NCBI GenBank assembly: GCA_900769345.1
Contig: CAAGGJ010000178.1
Span: 1-21,650, forward strand
Origin: Bacteroidales bacterium
Lineage (GTDB): Bacteria > Bacteroidota > Bacteroidia > Bacteroidales > Muribaculaceae
DNA length: 21,650 bases
Direction of reading: 5' to 3'
Shown one piece after another: positions 1-7,586 of this stretch. The translations under genes were made by a program, and so were the position numbers. Under the pieces are notes generated by a model, which made no database searches, was not told the DNA's origin, and saw only the letters and a list, made by a program, of their open reading frames with translations. The number at the start of each line of letters is the position of its first letter. Position 1 is the stretch's first letter.

Positions 1-103
1 AGGAACCGCCGTATGCGGAACCGCATGTACGGGGGTGTGAGAGGTCGGTAAACGTGAAAGTAGGAGATAAACACCTATGATTAGCGTTTACCTCCTACTC
101 GAT
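1..103 (+). mobile_element. 3' end of a group II intron (domains V and VI)
   Basis: Positions 5-36 fold as group II intron domain V. The lower stem pairs 5-13 with 28-36, the 3' strand has a two-base bulge at 26-27, and the capping hairpin is 14-25. The following segment fits domain VI: 59-66 pairs with 92-99, and the stem continues through 68-72 with 86-90. A 3' splice boundary is plausible just after the CTCGAT at about 103 but cannot be fixed without the 5' half. The intron-encoded maturase and domains I-IV lie off the left edge. In the catalytic triad C7-G8-C9, G8 faces G33, where the family normally has a G-U wobble; this could be inactivation, a real variant or an error near the contig end. 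The call rests on structure and resemblance to bacterial domain V sequences. Confidence 0.7.
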
Positions 104-238
104 TTATAATCAATCATAGCTGTTTATATATGCTGGTTGTTGATAAATATTTGTTGCTTTGTGATTTACAAAGATATGCTATAAAATCGAGTGTTGAGCA
201 TTTATTTATAGAAATAATGCGAATGCATTGACATTTTT

Positions 239-279
239 CTAAAAAAAACAAACCGCAGCTGATAGATAGCCGCGGTTTG
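239..279 (-). terminator. Rho-independent terminator of the CoA-transferase gene
   Basis: Arms 249-256 (CAAACCGC) and 272-279 (GCGGTTTG) form an 8-bp perfect stem. Read on the minus strand, the stem is followed by a run of T (the A tract at 239-248). It lies about 30 bases past the stop codon of the CoA-transferase, so it should end that transcript. Confidence 0.85.
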
Positions 280-307
280 CAGTTAGTATGCTTATTTGCT
301 GTAAGCG

Positions 308-1816
308 TTACTTCATATATTTCGAAAAGTCGGTCTTGCTCATATCGCCTTCAGCCAAGAAAGTGGTGTGGAAAGCAAGCGCGGCTTCGAGAGTTGCAGC
401 AGTCTGACCGCCGCGACCTTCTACGCCCATACGGAGGTATTCGTTGAGCAACGGACGATACATAGGGTGAGCACAGTTGTCGATAATCTTCTGAGCGCGT
501 TGTACAGGGTCGAGACCACGAATGTCGGCGATACCTTGTTCGGTGATGATAACATCGACAGAGTGTTCAGAGTGGTCGACGTGCGATACCATAGGCACGA
601 TGGCGCTTATGAGTCCATTCTTAGCCACCGACGGGCAGCTGAATATGCTGAGGTAACCATTGCGAGTGAAGTCGCCCGAGCCGCCGATGCCGTTCATCAT
701 CTTGGTGCCGGTAACGTGGGTAGAGTTGATGTTACCGAAGATGTCGGCTTCGAGGGCAGTGTTCATGGCGATTACGCCGAGTCGACGGATAAGTCCCGGG
801 TTGTTAGAGATTTCTGCAGGACGAAGTATGATGTGCTTCTTGAGGTTGTCGATATCCTTGTAGAAGTCGAGGATAGCATCGTTAGAGAACGACATAGAGC
901 ATGTGCTCACGAGTTTACACTTACCGCTCTTAACGAGTTCGAGCACAGTGTCTTGCATTACCTCAGTGTACATAGTGAATGGTGGAATCTCGTCGCTTGC
1001 TTCGAGTCCGGCGAGCACGGCATTAGCCACGTTGCCCACACCGCTCTGTATAGGAAGGAATTCCTTAGGAATACGTCCGTGGCGTATTTCGTTGATAAGG
1101 AATGAGCAGACGTTGGCGCCGATTTGGTTAGTAACCTCGTTGGCTGGAGTGAATCCGGCAGCGGTGCCCACAGGCATATTAGTCTTAACCACACCCACAA
1201 CCTTTGCAGGGTCGATTTGTAGGAAAGTGGTGCCGATGCGGTCGTATGGAGTGTAAAGAGGAATTTCGCGGCGGTAAGGAGGGTCGAGAGGCACATATAC
1301 GTCGTGCATACCTTCCATGCGAGGGTCGAGCTGTTCGTTAAGCTCGATGATGATTTTGTCGGCGAGGCGCACCCAAGTAGGAGCGTTGCCAAGTCCGGTG
1401 CCGAGAATCACCTTGCCGTCGTCGGTAATCGATGTTGCTTCGATGATGGCGCAATGCATCTTGCCGAATGTGCCGTAGCGGAACTTTTGAGCAAGTTCCG
1501 AAAGGTGAAGGTCGAAGTAGTGAACTTCGTGGTTGTTGATATGCTTGCGAAGTTCAGGGGTGTTTTGGTATGGAGTGCGGCGGTCGATGGCTTGAGCGCG
1601 CGAGAGTTCACCGTCAACACCGTCGCCGGTCGAAGCACCGGTGAAGATGCTTACTTTGAATTCGCGACCTGCTTCGTGTTCGCGGCGAGCTTTGGCAGCA
1701 ATAGCGCCGGGAACTACCTTAGGTATACCTGAATAGGTAAAGCCCGAGAAACCGAGATTATCGCCGTTGTGGATAAGTTCGGCGGCTTCTTCGGCTGAAA
1801 TAATTGGGAATTTCAT
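308..1816 (-). CDS. Acetyl-CoA hydrolase/transferase family protein (succinyl-CoA:acetate CoA-transferase type)
   Basis: A cytoplasmic class I CoA-transferase of 502 aa, the normal length for the family that moves CoA between acetate, succinate or related short-chain acids. The CoA-contacting segment QSGVGNVANAV is at 257-267. YTEVMQDT at 283-290 places the likely catalytic glutamate at E285, which carries the thioester intermediate in this family. The family motif GIGGSGDF is at 376-383. In Bacteroidales such enzymes act at the end of succinate/propionate/acetate fermentation, but acceptor preference cannot be read from sequence. The ATG at 1816 gives a natural N-terminus. It lies 39 bases downstream of the hypothetical gene 1856-2365 on the same strand, with no terminator seen between them, so the two are probably co-transcribed. 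A strong terminator follows. Confidence 0.93.
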   Translation of the reverse strand: MKFPIISAEEAAELIHNGDNLGFSGFTYSGIPKVVPGAIAAKARREHEAGREFKVSIFTGASTGDGVDGELSRAQAIDRRTPYQNTPELRKHINNHEVHYFDLHLSELAQKFRYGTFGKMHCAIIEATSITDDGKVILGTGLGNAPTWVRLADKIIIELNEQLDPRMEGMHDVYVPLDPPYRREIPLYTPYDRIGTTFLQIDPAKVVGVVKTNMPVGTAAGFTPANEVTNQIGANVCSFLINEIRHGRIPKEFLPIQSGVGNVANAVLAGLEASDEIPPFTMYTEVMQDTVLELVKSGKCKLVSTCSMSFSNDAILDFYKDIDNLKKHIILRPAEISNNPGLIRRLGVIAMNTALEADIFGNINSTHVTGTKMMNGIGGSGDFTRNGYLSIFSCPSVAKNGLISAIVPMVSHVDHSEHSVDVIITEQGIADIRGLDPVQRAQKIIDNCAHPMYRPLLNEYLRMGVEGRGGQTAATLEAALAFHTTFLAEGDMSKTDFSKYMK

Positions 1817-1855
1817 GTCAAAAAAAAGTCTTAGTATTGAATTTATTATTGATGT

Positions 1856-2365
1856 TTAAAATTTACGTTTCAAAATCTCATGAGCTATCACGGCGCGACG
1901 CCAATCGGTCTTGCGCATTTCGCTTGCCAGGTCGGCACCGGGCATATCGTAGGCGTGATCGTCGGCTATGCTTTGCTTGGCGCTTGTTACGCTCTGACCT
2001 TCCATTTCGGGGGCTTCGAATGCGTAGCTTTGTTTGGGTGCGGGCTTGGGCACGGGTGGCTGCACCGCTTGTCTCTGCATCGGATGCGCTGCCGATGTCA
2101 CTTGGCGAGGCTGAGGCTTTGCCGGTGTGCTGACTTCCTTGATCAGGTCGAAGAGTTCGCCCCAAGTAACCTCGCTTGGGTCTTTGGATACCGGCTTATT
2201 TTCGTCATCGTCACCGTAGTAGTCGGGCAGTTGGTCGCCGCTATCATGCCTGTCGAGAGGTGGCGGAGTGTTGCCTTGTCTGCGCTTTTTTTCAGCTATG
2301 CTGTTGAGCGCAAACATCACTATCGAACCCACTGTAATCAATATGAAGTATAATAAATCGTCCAT
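1856..2365 (-). CDS. Membrane-anchored hypothetical protein with disordered linker
   Basis: 169 aa with no function I recognise. Residues 4-21 form one N-terminal transmembrane helix, followed by a basic KKRRQ stretch consistent with the rest lying in the cytoplasm. Residues 30-150 are rich in Pro, Asp, Gln and Ala and look disordered, apart from a short helical patch, WGELFDLIKEV (about 68-78). The last 16 residues, DWRRAVIAHEILKRKF, resemble a short C-terminal motif that I recall from other Bacteroidetes proteins of this layout; that is memory, not a search. It has its own promoter at 2383-2414 and sits just upstream of the CoA-transferase, so shared expression is likely, though a functional link is not shown. 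Confidence 0.75.
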   Translation of the reverse strand: MDDLLYFILITVGSIVMFALNSIAEKKRRQGNTPPPLDRHDSGDQLPDYYGDDDENKPVSKDPSEVTWGELFDLIKEVSTPAKPQPRQVTSAAHPMQRQAVQPPVPKPAPKQSYAFEAPEMEGQSVTSAKQSIADDHAYDMPGADLASEMRKTDWRRAVIAHEILKRKF

Positions 2366-2382
2366 ATTTCACCTATTTAATG

Positions 2383-2414
2383 CAAATGTATGTAATAATC
2401 GAAAAACCACCAAA
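2383..2414 (-). promoter_or_regulatory. Bacteroidetes-type promoter for the 2365-308 transcript
   Basis: On the minus strand a TTTG (-33, at 2414-2411) is followed after exactly 20 bases by TACATTTG (-7, at 2390-2383). This matches the Bacteroidetes consensus TTTG-N19-21-TAnnTTTG. Transcription should start near 2376, giving a leader of about ten bases before the ATG at 2365. Confidence 0.75.
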
Positions 2415-2569
2415 AATATTGCTCAAAAAATGCTGAATGTGCATTTTTAGGCTCACTGTTAGCGATATTTTGACACGTAAATCAGCCTGAATGAGCCGAG
2501 TGGGTTGTATTATTTTACTAAGTTGATGCACTTTCTTATTGTCGAGTGCCGAGAGTGGTGGAGTTGTGC

Positions 2570-2577
2570 TAAATTTG
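2570..2577 (+). promoter_or_regulatory. Possible -7 element for the GH43 gene
   Basis: TAAATTTG matches the TAnnTTTG -7 consensus, but no TTG/TTTG lies 19-21 bases upstream, so an activator would be needed if it is real. A competing match, TATTTTTG, is at 2654-2661. Confidence 0.3.
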
Positions 2578-2677
2578 TATAGAAGTAGGCGCATCCAATG
2601 GTGACCGAGAATATGTGCGTGCCAAATGTATTAATGGGTGTGCCGCGCTAATATATTTTTGCTAATAATTTACCTCA

Positions 2678-4087
2678 ATGAATACAAAGTTTAATTCCCT
2701 ATTGGCGGCAGCTTCTATGGCTATGCTGTTCAGCTGTTCGCAAGTTGTATCGGAGTCGGTAGGTTCGCTGACCCTAAAGTCGGCACGACGAGCGCTCAAT
2801 CCCATAGTGCCCGCCGGGGTGTATATTGCCGACCCGGAGGCGCGAGTAATGCCCGACGGACGTGTATATGTGTATGGCTCGCGCGATGTGCCTCAATATT
2901 ATTGGTGCTCTAAATCGTATCATGTGCTTTCGAGCGACAATTTGGTCGATTGGGACATCGAGCAATTCTCCTTTGCTACCGAAGGACCCGGCAAACAAGC
3001 CGACTACACCACCCGCGAACTCTATGCCCCCGATTGCATCTATCACAACGGTATGTATTATCTTTATTACTGTCTTTCAGGCGATAAAGCCGACGATGAA
3101 GGTGTGGCGGTGTCTGACTCGCCTTACGGCCCGTTTCGTGACGGAAAAATTATAAAAGGCGCTGAAGGCATCGATCCCTCGGTGTTTATCGACGACGATG
3201 GTCAGGCTTATCTCTATTGGGGACAGGGCTATGCCAAGGGTGCAAAATTGAGTGCCGATATGACTCGCATAGAGGGCGAAATACGCGATAGCCTGCTCAC
3301 CTACGAAGTGCATGCCTTCAACGAGGCGAGTTCGGTGCGCAAGCGCGGCGATATCTATTATTACATTTACGGCGGACACCAGCGCCACGGCGAGAGCAAT
3401 TGCGCCACGCTCAACTATGCCACCTCCAAGTCGCCACTCGGTCCCTTTACCTATCGCGGAGTGATAATAGATAACTTCAGCACCCATGCCAATGTGGTGA
3501 ACAATCACGGTTCGATAGTGGAAATCGCCGGTAATTGGTATATCTTCTATCATCGACCCACTCACGGCACGGCTACCATGCGCAAAGCCTGCGTGGAGCC
3601 AATTACTTTCAATGCCGACGGCACAATCAACGAAGTGGTGATGACTACGCAAGGCGTAGGCGGTCCCATCGACCCACTTATGCGTATGGAAGCAGCTCGC
3701 GCTTGCGAACTTAGAGGCAATCTCACAGTTCGCTGCCGTCGTCCCGATAACGACATCCCTGTGGAGTATCTCTCCGGAATCCGTCACGGCGATTATGCAG
3801 TATGGCGCTACTACGATTTCGATAAAAGTCCCATAGGGCATTTTATGTGCAAAACATGGGATAAAACGCTTGCCACCACCATCGAAATACGCCTCGATTC
3901 GCCCGATGGTACACTTCTGGGCACATGCTCGGTGGGTGATATGAACGGCGAGGTGGCTTATGAGATACATCAGGCAGCTGTGGCTAAGGCAAAAGGAGTG
4001 CACGCCTTGGTGCTCGTGTTTAAAAGCGCACAAGGCAAAACCGATGCCGACTTAATGAACCTCGAGTGGTTGAGATTTACCAAATAG
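2678..4087 (+). CDS. Glycoside hydrolase family 43 lipoprotein with C-terminal CBM6-like domain
   Basis: 469 aa. The N-terminal signal ends in a lipobox-like FSC with C20 as the likely lipidated cysteine, so the enzyme is probably anchored in an outer envelope membrane. Residues about 45-330 are a five-bladed beta-propeller GH43 domain. The three expected acids are visible: D52 in ADPEARV (catalytic base), D166 in GIDPSVF (pKa modulator) and E216 in FNEASSV (general acid). The APD motif at 118-120 is also typical. The last 130 residues or so look like a CBM6-type beta-sandwich, the common partner in this family. Likely substrates are arabinose- or xylose-containing plant glycans, but specificity is not readable. 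No SusC/SusD pair or regulator is adjacent, so it is not part of a visible polysaccharide utilisation locus. Confidence 0.88.
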   Translation: MNTKFNSLLAAASMAMLFSCSQVVSESVGSLTLKSARRALNPIVPAGVYIADPEARVMPDGRVYVYGSRDVPQYYWCSKSYHVLSSDNLVDWDIEQFSFATEGPGKQADYTTRELYAPDCIYHNGMYYLYYCLSGDKADDEGVAVSDSPYGPFRDGKIIKGAEGIDPSVFIDDDGQAYLYWGQGYAKGAKLSADMTRIEGEIRDSLLTYEVHAFNEASSVRKRGDIYYYIYGGHQRHGESNCATLNYATSKSPLGPFTYRGVIIDNFSTHANVVNNHGSIVEIAGNWYIFYHRPTHGTATMRKACVEPITFNADGTINEVVMTTQGVGGPIDPLMRMEAARACELRGNLTVRCRRPDNDIPVEYLSGIRHGDYAVWRYYDFDKSPIGHFMCKTWDKTLATTIEIRLDSPDGTLLGTCSVGDMNGEVAYEIHQAAVAKAKGVHALVLVFKSAQGKTDADLMNLEWLRFTK

Positions 4088-4118
4088 CGCTCTGTTTTAC
4101 AAAATATTGTGTCAATAC

Positions 4119-4155
4119 ATCGCCTGCAATCGGTATTCCTCCGAATGTAGGCGAT
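4119..4155 (+). terminator. Hairpin between GH43 and argH (possible terminator)
   Basis: ATCGCCT at 4119-4125 pairs perfectly with AGGCGAT at 4149-4155. The stem continues to about 14 pairs with one A-A mismatch around a 7-base loop (4134-4140). No T-run follows, so it is either a weak terminator or an mRNA 3'-end stabiliser for the GH43 transcript. It lies upstream of the argH -7 element, so it is not an argH leader attenuator. Confidence 0.5.
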
Positions 4156-4198
4156 TACATTATGTGTGCCGATGTGATGTTATGTTCAGGTTTTTTCT

Positions 4199-4206
4199 TA
4201 CCTTTG
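4199..4206 (+). promoter_or_regulatory. Likely -7 element for the argH transcript
   Basis: TACCTTTG fits TAnnTTTG and lies 38 bases before the argH ATG at 4245, giving a leader of about 30 bases. The -33 side is poor, with no TTTG 19-21 bases upstream. Confidence 0.5.
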
Positions 4207-4244
4207 TGACAATAAAACAAAGAAATAAAGGAAAAATTGATAAT

Positions 4245-5585
4245 ATGGCATCGAAACTTTGGGAAAAGAACGTAGAAGTAAACCACGATGTAGAGGCCTA
4301 TACCGTGGGCCGCGATCGCGAGATGGATATGTATCTGGCTCGATATGATGTGCTGGGCTCGTTGGCACACATCACTATGCTCGAATCGATAGGGTTGCTT
4401 ACGAGCAGCGAACTCACTATACTTGTGGCAGAATTGCGAAATATCTATGCCGAGATAGAGCGAGGCGAGTTTGCCATCGAGGACGGCGTGGAAGATGTGC
4501 ATAGCGAGGTGGAATTGCTGCTTACCCGCCGCTTGGGTGATGTGGGTAAGAAGATACACAGCGGTCGCAGTCGCAACGACCAAGTGTTGGTGGATTTGCG
4601 CCTCTTCATACGCAGTGCCATCGAAGAATTGGTGCACCATGTGTCGATGCTCTTCGATACGCTCATCAGTCAGTCGGAACGCTATAAGCATGTGCTTATG
4701 CCAGGCTATACCCACTTGCAAGTGGCTATGCCATCGTCGTTCGGACTTTGGTTCGGCGCCTATGCCGAGAGCCTTGCCGACGACCTGCGTCTGCTGCTTG
4801 CCGCCTATGATGTGAACAATCGCAATCCGCTCGGATCGGCTGCCGGATACGGCTCGTCGTTCCCGCTCAATCGCACTATGACCACACACTTGCTCGGATT
4901 TGCTTCGCCTGCCTATAATGTAGTGTATGCTCAGATGGGTCGCGGCAAAACCGAACGCATAGTGGCTCAAGCCATTGCCAACATTGCCGCCACAATATCG
5001 AAATTGGCTTTCGACGCTTGCATGTTTAATTCGCAAAACTTCGGCTTTATAAAACTTGCCGATGAATACACCACCGGTTCGTCGATTATGCCACACAAGA
5101 AGAACCCCGATGTGTTTGAATTGACTCGTGCCAAGTGCAACAAGCTTCAGTCGCTGCCTTTCCAGATGACTATGATTACCAACAACTTGCCATCGGGCTA
5201 TTTCCGCGATTTGCAGCTCACCAAGGAGGAATTCCTGCCTGCTTTCGATGAGATGAACGCCATTCTCGATATGGTCAACGCCATGATGGCTCAGGTGAAG
5301 GTGAACGAGCACATACTCGATGACAGCCGCTACGACTTGATGTTCTCCGTTGAAGAAGTCAACCGCCTCGCCGCAGCCGGAATGCCTTTCCGCGATGCTT
5401 ACAAGAAAGTGGGTCTCGACATCGAAGCCGGCAAGTTCACTCCCGTGAAGGAGGTCAACCACACTCACGAAGGTTCGGCGGGCAACCTCTGCAACGACCG
5501 CATACGAGCGCTTTTCGACGAAACGCTAAGCCGATTTGGCTTCGATTGTTATCATAAGGCGTTCGATACTCTGCTCGGGCGATAA
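4245..5585 (+). CDS. argH: Argininosuccinate lyase
   Basis: Last step of arginine synthesis: argininosuccinate to arginine plus fumarate, in the cytoplasm. The open frame reaches back to 4107, but the ATG at 4245 (MASKLWEK) gives 446 aa, the usual length. It also places the start after the -7 element at 4199-4206. Superfamily signatures are intact, numbered from this start: HSGRSRNDQ at 105-113, GYTHLQVAMP at 154-163 with the conserved H157, and the fumarase/aspartase signature GSSIMPHKKNP at 278-288 carrying the catalytic serine loop. No other arg genes are adjacent; the downstream neighbours are an aldo/keto reductase 28 bases away and a Rieske-like lipoprotein. Co-transcription with these is inferred from spacing and lack of an intervening terminator. 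Confidence 0.97.
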   Translation: MASKLWEKNVEVNHDVEAYTVGRDREMDMYLARYDVLGSLAHITMLESIGLLTSSELTILVAELRNIYAEIERGEFAIEDGVEDVHSEVELLLTRRLGDVGKKIHSGRSRNDQVLVDLRLFIRSAIEELVHHVSMLFDTLISQSERYKHVLMPGYTHLQVAMPSSFGLWFGAYAESLADDLRLLLAAYDVNNRNPLGSAAGYGSSFPLNRTMTTHLLGFASPAYNVVYAQMGRGKTERIVAQAIANIAATISKLAFDACMFNSQNFGFIKLADEYTTGSSIMPHKKNPDVFELTRAKCNKLQSLPFQMTMITNNLPSGYFRDLQLTKEEFLPAFDEMNAILDMVNAMMAQVKVNEHILDDSRYDLMFSVEEVNRLAAAGMPFRDAYKKVGLDIEAGKFTPVKEVNHTHEGSAGNLCNDRIRALFDETLSRFGFDCYHKAFDTLLGR

Positions 5586-5613
5586 CGAAGAATACATTAA
5601 TAATCACGATGAT

Positions 5614-6618
5614 ATGAATTACAAGAAGACTTATATTGCAAATCCCGAACGCTATGCCGAAGACGTGATGAACTATCGCACCTGCGGACATTCGGGCATA
5701 GTATTGCCGGAGATTTCGCTCGGTTTTTGGTGGAATTTTGGCGGCGTGGATGTCTATCAAGAGTCGCTTGCCAAGATGACTTATGCATTCGACCACGGTA
5801 TCACTTGTTTCGATTTGGCTAACAATTACGGCCCACCATTCGGCAGCGCCGAGGAGACATTCGGCAAGATGTACAGCGAAAACTTCAAGAGTCATCGTCA
5901 CGAGATGATAATCACCACCAAGGCAGGTTATCACATGTGGGAAGGTCCTTACGGTCAAGGTTCGTCGCGCAAAATGCTCGTAACGAGTCTTGACGAAAGC
6001 CTCGAGCGCATGCGTCTCGACTATGTGGACATTTTCTATTCGCATCGCTACGACGGATTTACGCCCATTGAGGAAACCATGCAGGCTCTCGTCGATATAG
6101 TGCGCAGCGGCAAGGCTCTTTATGTGGGGCTTTCGAATTATCCCGTCGACAAACTTCGTGAGGCTGTGGCTTATCTCAAGGCTCGCGATGTGCGTCCACT
6201 CATCTATCAAGGTAAATATAATATGATAGCTCGCGATGTGGAAAACGGTCATCTCGATGCTATGCAAGAGCTCGGCATGGGATTTACGGCATTTTCGCCT
6301 ATCAACCAAGGCGTGCTTACAAATAAATATCTCAATGGCATTCCAGCTGACTCGCGTGCAGGCAAGGGCAATCACTTACAAGCTTCGTTTTTAACACCTG
6401 AATTGCTCGAAAAACTTCGCAAACTCAATGCCTTGGCAGAGCAGCGTGGACAGTCGCTTGCACAGATGGCTACGGCGTGGATTCTCTCGCGCCCCGAGGT
6501 GACTTCGGTGATAATTGGTCCTCGCACCGTGGAGCAGATGGCCGACAGTTTGCAATGCATCAAGGCCGCGCCGTTCAGCGGCGAAGAATTGGATATGATT
6601 AATGAAATTCTGAAATGA
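5614..6618 (+). CDS. Aldo/keto reductase, YghZ/Gpr type (AKR14-like)
   Basis: 334 aa from the ATG at 5614 (MNYKKTYIANPERY). The frame is open further upstream, but that extension overlaps argH. The sequence closely resembles E. coli YghZ, an NADPH-dependent L-glyceraldehyde-3-phosphate reductase that also reduces methylglyoxal. Shared blocks include the NPERY start, FDLANNYGPPFGSAEE (catalytic Asp and Tyr), TTKAGYHMWEGPYG (catalytic Lys), DYVDIFYSHR (active-site His) and the C-terminal cofactor-binding segment SVIIGPRTVEQM. A role in detoxifying reactive carbonyls is inferred from that resemblance. It starts 28 bases after argH, and its TGA overlaps the ATG of the next gene, indicating translational coupling. 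Confidence 0.92.
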   Translation: MNYKKTYIANPERYAEDVMNYRTCGHSGIVLPEISLGFWWNFGGVDVYQESLAKMTYAFDHGITCFDLANNYGPPFGSAEETFGKMYSENFKSHRHEMIITTKAGYHMWEGPYGQGSSRKMLVTSLDESLERMRLDYVDIFYSHRYDGFTPIEETMQALVDIVRSGKALYVGLSNYPVDKLREAVAYLKARDVRPLIYQGKYNMIARDVENGHLDAMQELGMGFTAFSPINQGVLTNKYLNGIPADSRAGKGNHLQASFLTPELLEKLRKLNALAEQRGQSLAQMATAWILSRPEVTSVIIGPRTVEQMADSLQCIKAAPFSGEELDMINEILK

Positions 6619-7112
6619 AACATCTTATAAGGACACTGGCAGTGGTGCTTGCCGTGATGTTGGCGGGCAACGGATGCACCAATGTCGACGACGATCGTGC
6701 ATTCGCTTCTTGCCGCATCGACCTCACCAACATAGGTAATTGGACAATCTACGGCGTGAACGGACTCGGCACATATCGTTATTTCGTGAAGGATCGTCGA
6801 CTACCTGCCAATTTTCCGTATACCGCCACCACTTACACCGGACTTGGCGGCGTGCTGCTCATCGATGTGGGCGTGGGTGCTACGCAACCGGTAGCCTACG
6901 AGATGTCGTGCCCCTACGAACGCAAAAAAAGTGTGGTGGTGCAGATGGACGATGCCACACTCGAGGCTGTATGCCCGGAGTGTAAATCGCGATTTAATGT
7001 GCTGATGGCTAACGGTATGGCTGTAGAAGGACCTGCGGCGAAACAGCACATGGGAATGCATCGCTACAAGGCCACAGCTGCGGCATCGGGCGGTTATCTT
7101 ATTACTAATTAG
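6615..7112 (+). CDS. Rieske-fold lipoprotein without canonical [2Fe-2S] ligands
   Basis: 165 aa. The signal helix is followed by a cysteine at C21 in a loose lipobox, so probably lipid-anchored in the envelope. The second half reads like a small Rieske domain: MSCPYE at 97-102, CPECKSRF at 120-127, then GMAVEGPAAKQHMGMHRYK, which mirrors the 'GPA...L..Y' proline loop and closing strand of Rieske proteins. A true Rieske site needs C-x-H and C-x-x-H. Here both histidines are absent, leaving C99, C120 and C123, with E102 in the first box. It could bind zinc or another metal, hold a modified cluster, or be purely structural. The start overlaps the aldo/keto reductase stop (ATGA), so the two are translationally coupled. 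A hairpin near 7188-7222 probably ends the transcript. Confidence 0.7.
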   Translation: MKHLIRTLAVVLAVMLAGNGCTNVDDDRAFASCRIDLTNIGNWTIYGVNGLGTYRYFVKDRRLPANFPYTATTYTGLGGVLLIDVGVGATQPVAYEMSCPYERKKSVVVQMDDATLEAVCPECKSRFNVLMANGMAVEGPAAKQHMGMHRYKATAAASGGYLITN

Positions 7113-7187
7113 AGAACCGGGTGACTGGAATTAATAAGATTTTTCTGTAAAGAAAATAGTAGATTATTATTAAAATTTATTTCCGGA

Positions 7188-7222
7188 CGATTGGTGGCGT
7201 GAGTTCTCAATCGCCTATTTTT
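7188..7222 (+). terminator. Probable terminator of the argH-AKR-Rieske transcript
   Basis: CGATTG at 7188-7193 pairs with CAATCG at 7208-7213. An alternative fold pairs GGCGTGA at 7196-7202 with the bases up to 7215. A TATTTTTG tract follows. It lies about 75 bases past the lipoprotein stop. Confidence 0.55.
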
Positions 7223-7273
7223 GTATTGTGTTGACAGCTTGGAAGTAAAAATTTTGGTAAAAATGATGGAAAA

Positions 7274-7305
7274 TTTGCAAAAAACATAGTTAATCATTAA
7301 CTTTG
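7274..7305 (+). promoter_or_regulatory. Promoter of tRNA-Leu
   Basis: TTTG at 7274-7277 is followed after 20 bases by TAACTTTG at 7298-7305, an excellent match to the Bacteroidetes housekeeping promoter. The start would be near 7312, about 45 bases before the mature tRNA. Confidence 0.8.
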
Positions 7306-7357
7306 CATCGCTTAAGACCCCTTGAAGCCTTTTCATAGGGGCAAAGCAACCGAGGTC

Positions 7358-7445
7358 GCCCGGATGGTGGAATCGGTAGACACGAGGGACTTAAAATCCC
7401 TTGGCTATTGCAGCTGTGCGGGTTCAAGTCCCGCTCCGGGTACCA
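7358..7445 (+). tRNA. tRNA-Leu, anticodon UAA
   Basis: 88 bases including the encoded CCA (7443-7445). The acceptor arms GCCCGGA (7358-7364) and TCCGGGT (7435-7441) pair with one G-U. The anticodon stem AGGGA/TCCCT holds loop CTTAAAA, giving anticodon UAA, which reads UUA. The T arm has GTTCAAGTC, and a long variable arm marks a type II tRNA, as expected for leucine. It has its own promoter and terminator, so it is a single-gene unit. Confidence 0.95.
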
Positions 7446-7447
7446 TT

Positions 7448-7490
7448 AATGAGCTGATAATCGCAAGGTTGTCAGCTCATTTGGTTTTTT
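7448..7490 (+). terminator. Terminator after tRNA-Leu
   Basis: Arms 7448-7460 and 7469-7481 pair over 13 bases with one G-U around an 8-base loop, followed by TGGTTTTTT. The stem begins right after the encoded CCA. Confidence 0.9.
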
Positions 7491-7526
7491 GCAAGTAGAT
7501 CAATATTATTTTTTTTCTATATTATT

Positions 7527-7558
7527 TTTGCATTGACGCAGTATTAGTTTTAATTTTG
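7527..7558 (+). promoter_or_regulatory. Promoter of the amidase gene
   Basis: TTTG at 7527-7530, 20-base spacer, then TAATTTTG at 7551-7558. The expected start near 7565 leaves a leader of about 22 bases before the ATG at 7587. The two boxes are identical to those of the promoter at 9071-9102. Confidence 0.75.
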
Positions 7559-7586
7559 AAATATAAACCGATTTACTACAGATGTT

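Larger units (their letters stand above)
2366..2677. other. Divergent intergenic region between the hypothetical gene and GH43
   Basis: This 312-base AT-rich gap separates two divergent genes. It carries the clear minus-strand promoter at 2383-2414. For the plus strand only isolated -7 matches are seen: TAAATTTG at 2570-2577 (leader about 95 bases) and TATTTTTG at 2654-2661 (very short leader). Neither has a well-spaced -33 element. No additional gene, tRNA or clear repeat was seen. Confidence 0.5.

Noticed and set aside
3077..4033. Long open frame (318 codons) on the minus strand inside the GH43 gene
   Set aside because: It mirrors the codon bias of the GH43 gene, has no recognisable domain, and the plus frame carries all GH43 motifs.
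4107..4244. N-terminal extension of argH from 4107
   Set aside because: It would add 46 residues not seen in the family and spans the hairpin and the predicted -7 element.
4155..5468. 437-codon minus-strand frame opposite argH
   Set aside because: A shadow of argH: His/Ile-rich nonsense sequence with no domain, while argH has full catalytic signatures.
5455..6375. 306-codon minus-strand frame opposite the aldo/keto reductase
   Set aside because: No family resemblance; the plus strand encodes a complete YghZ-like enzyme.
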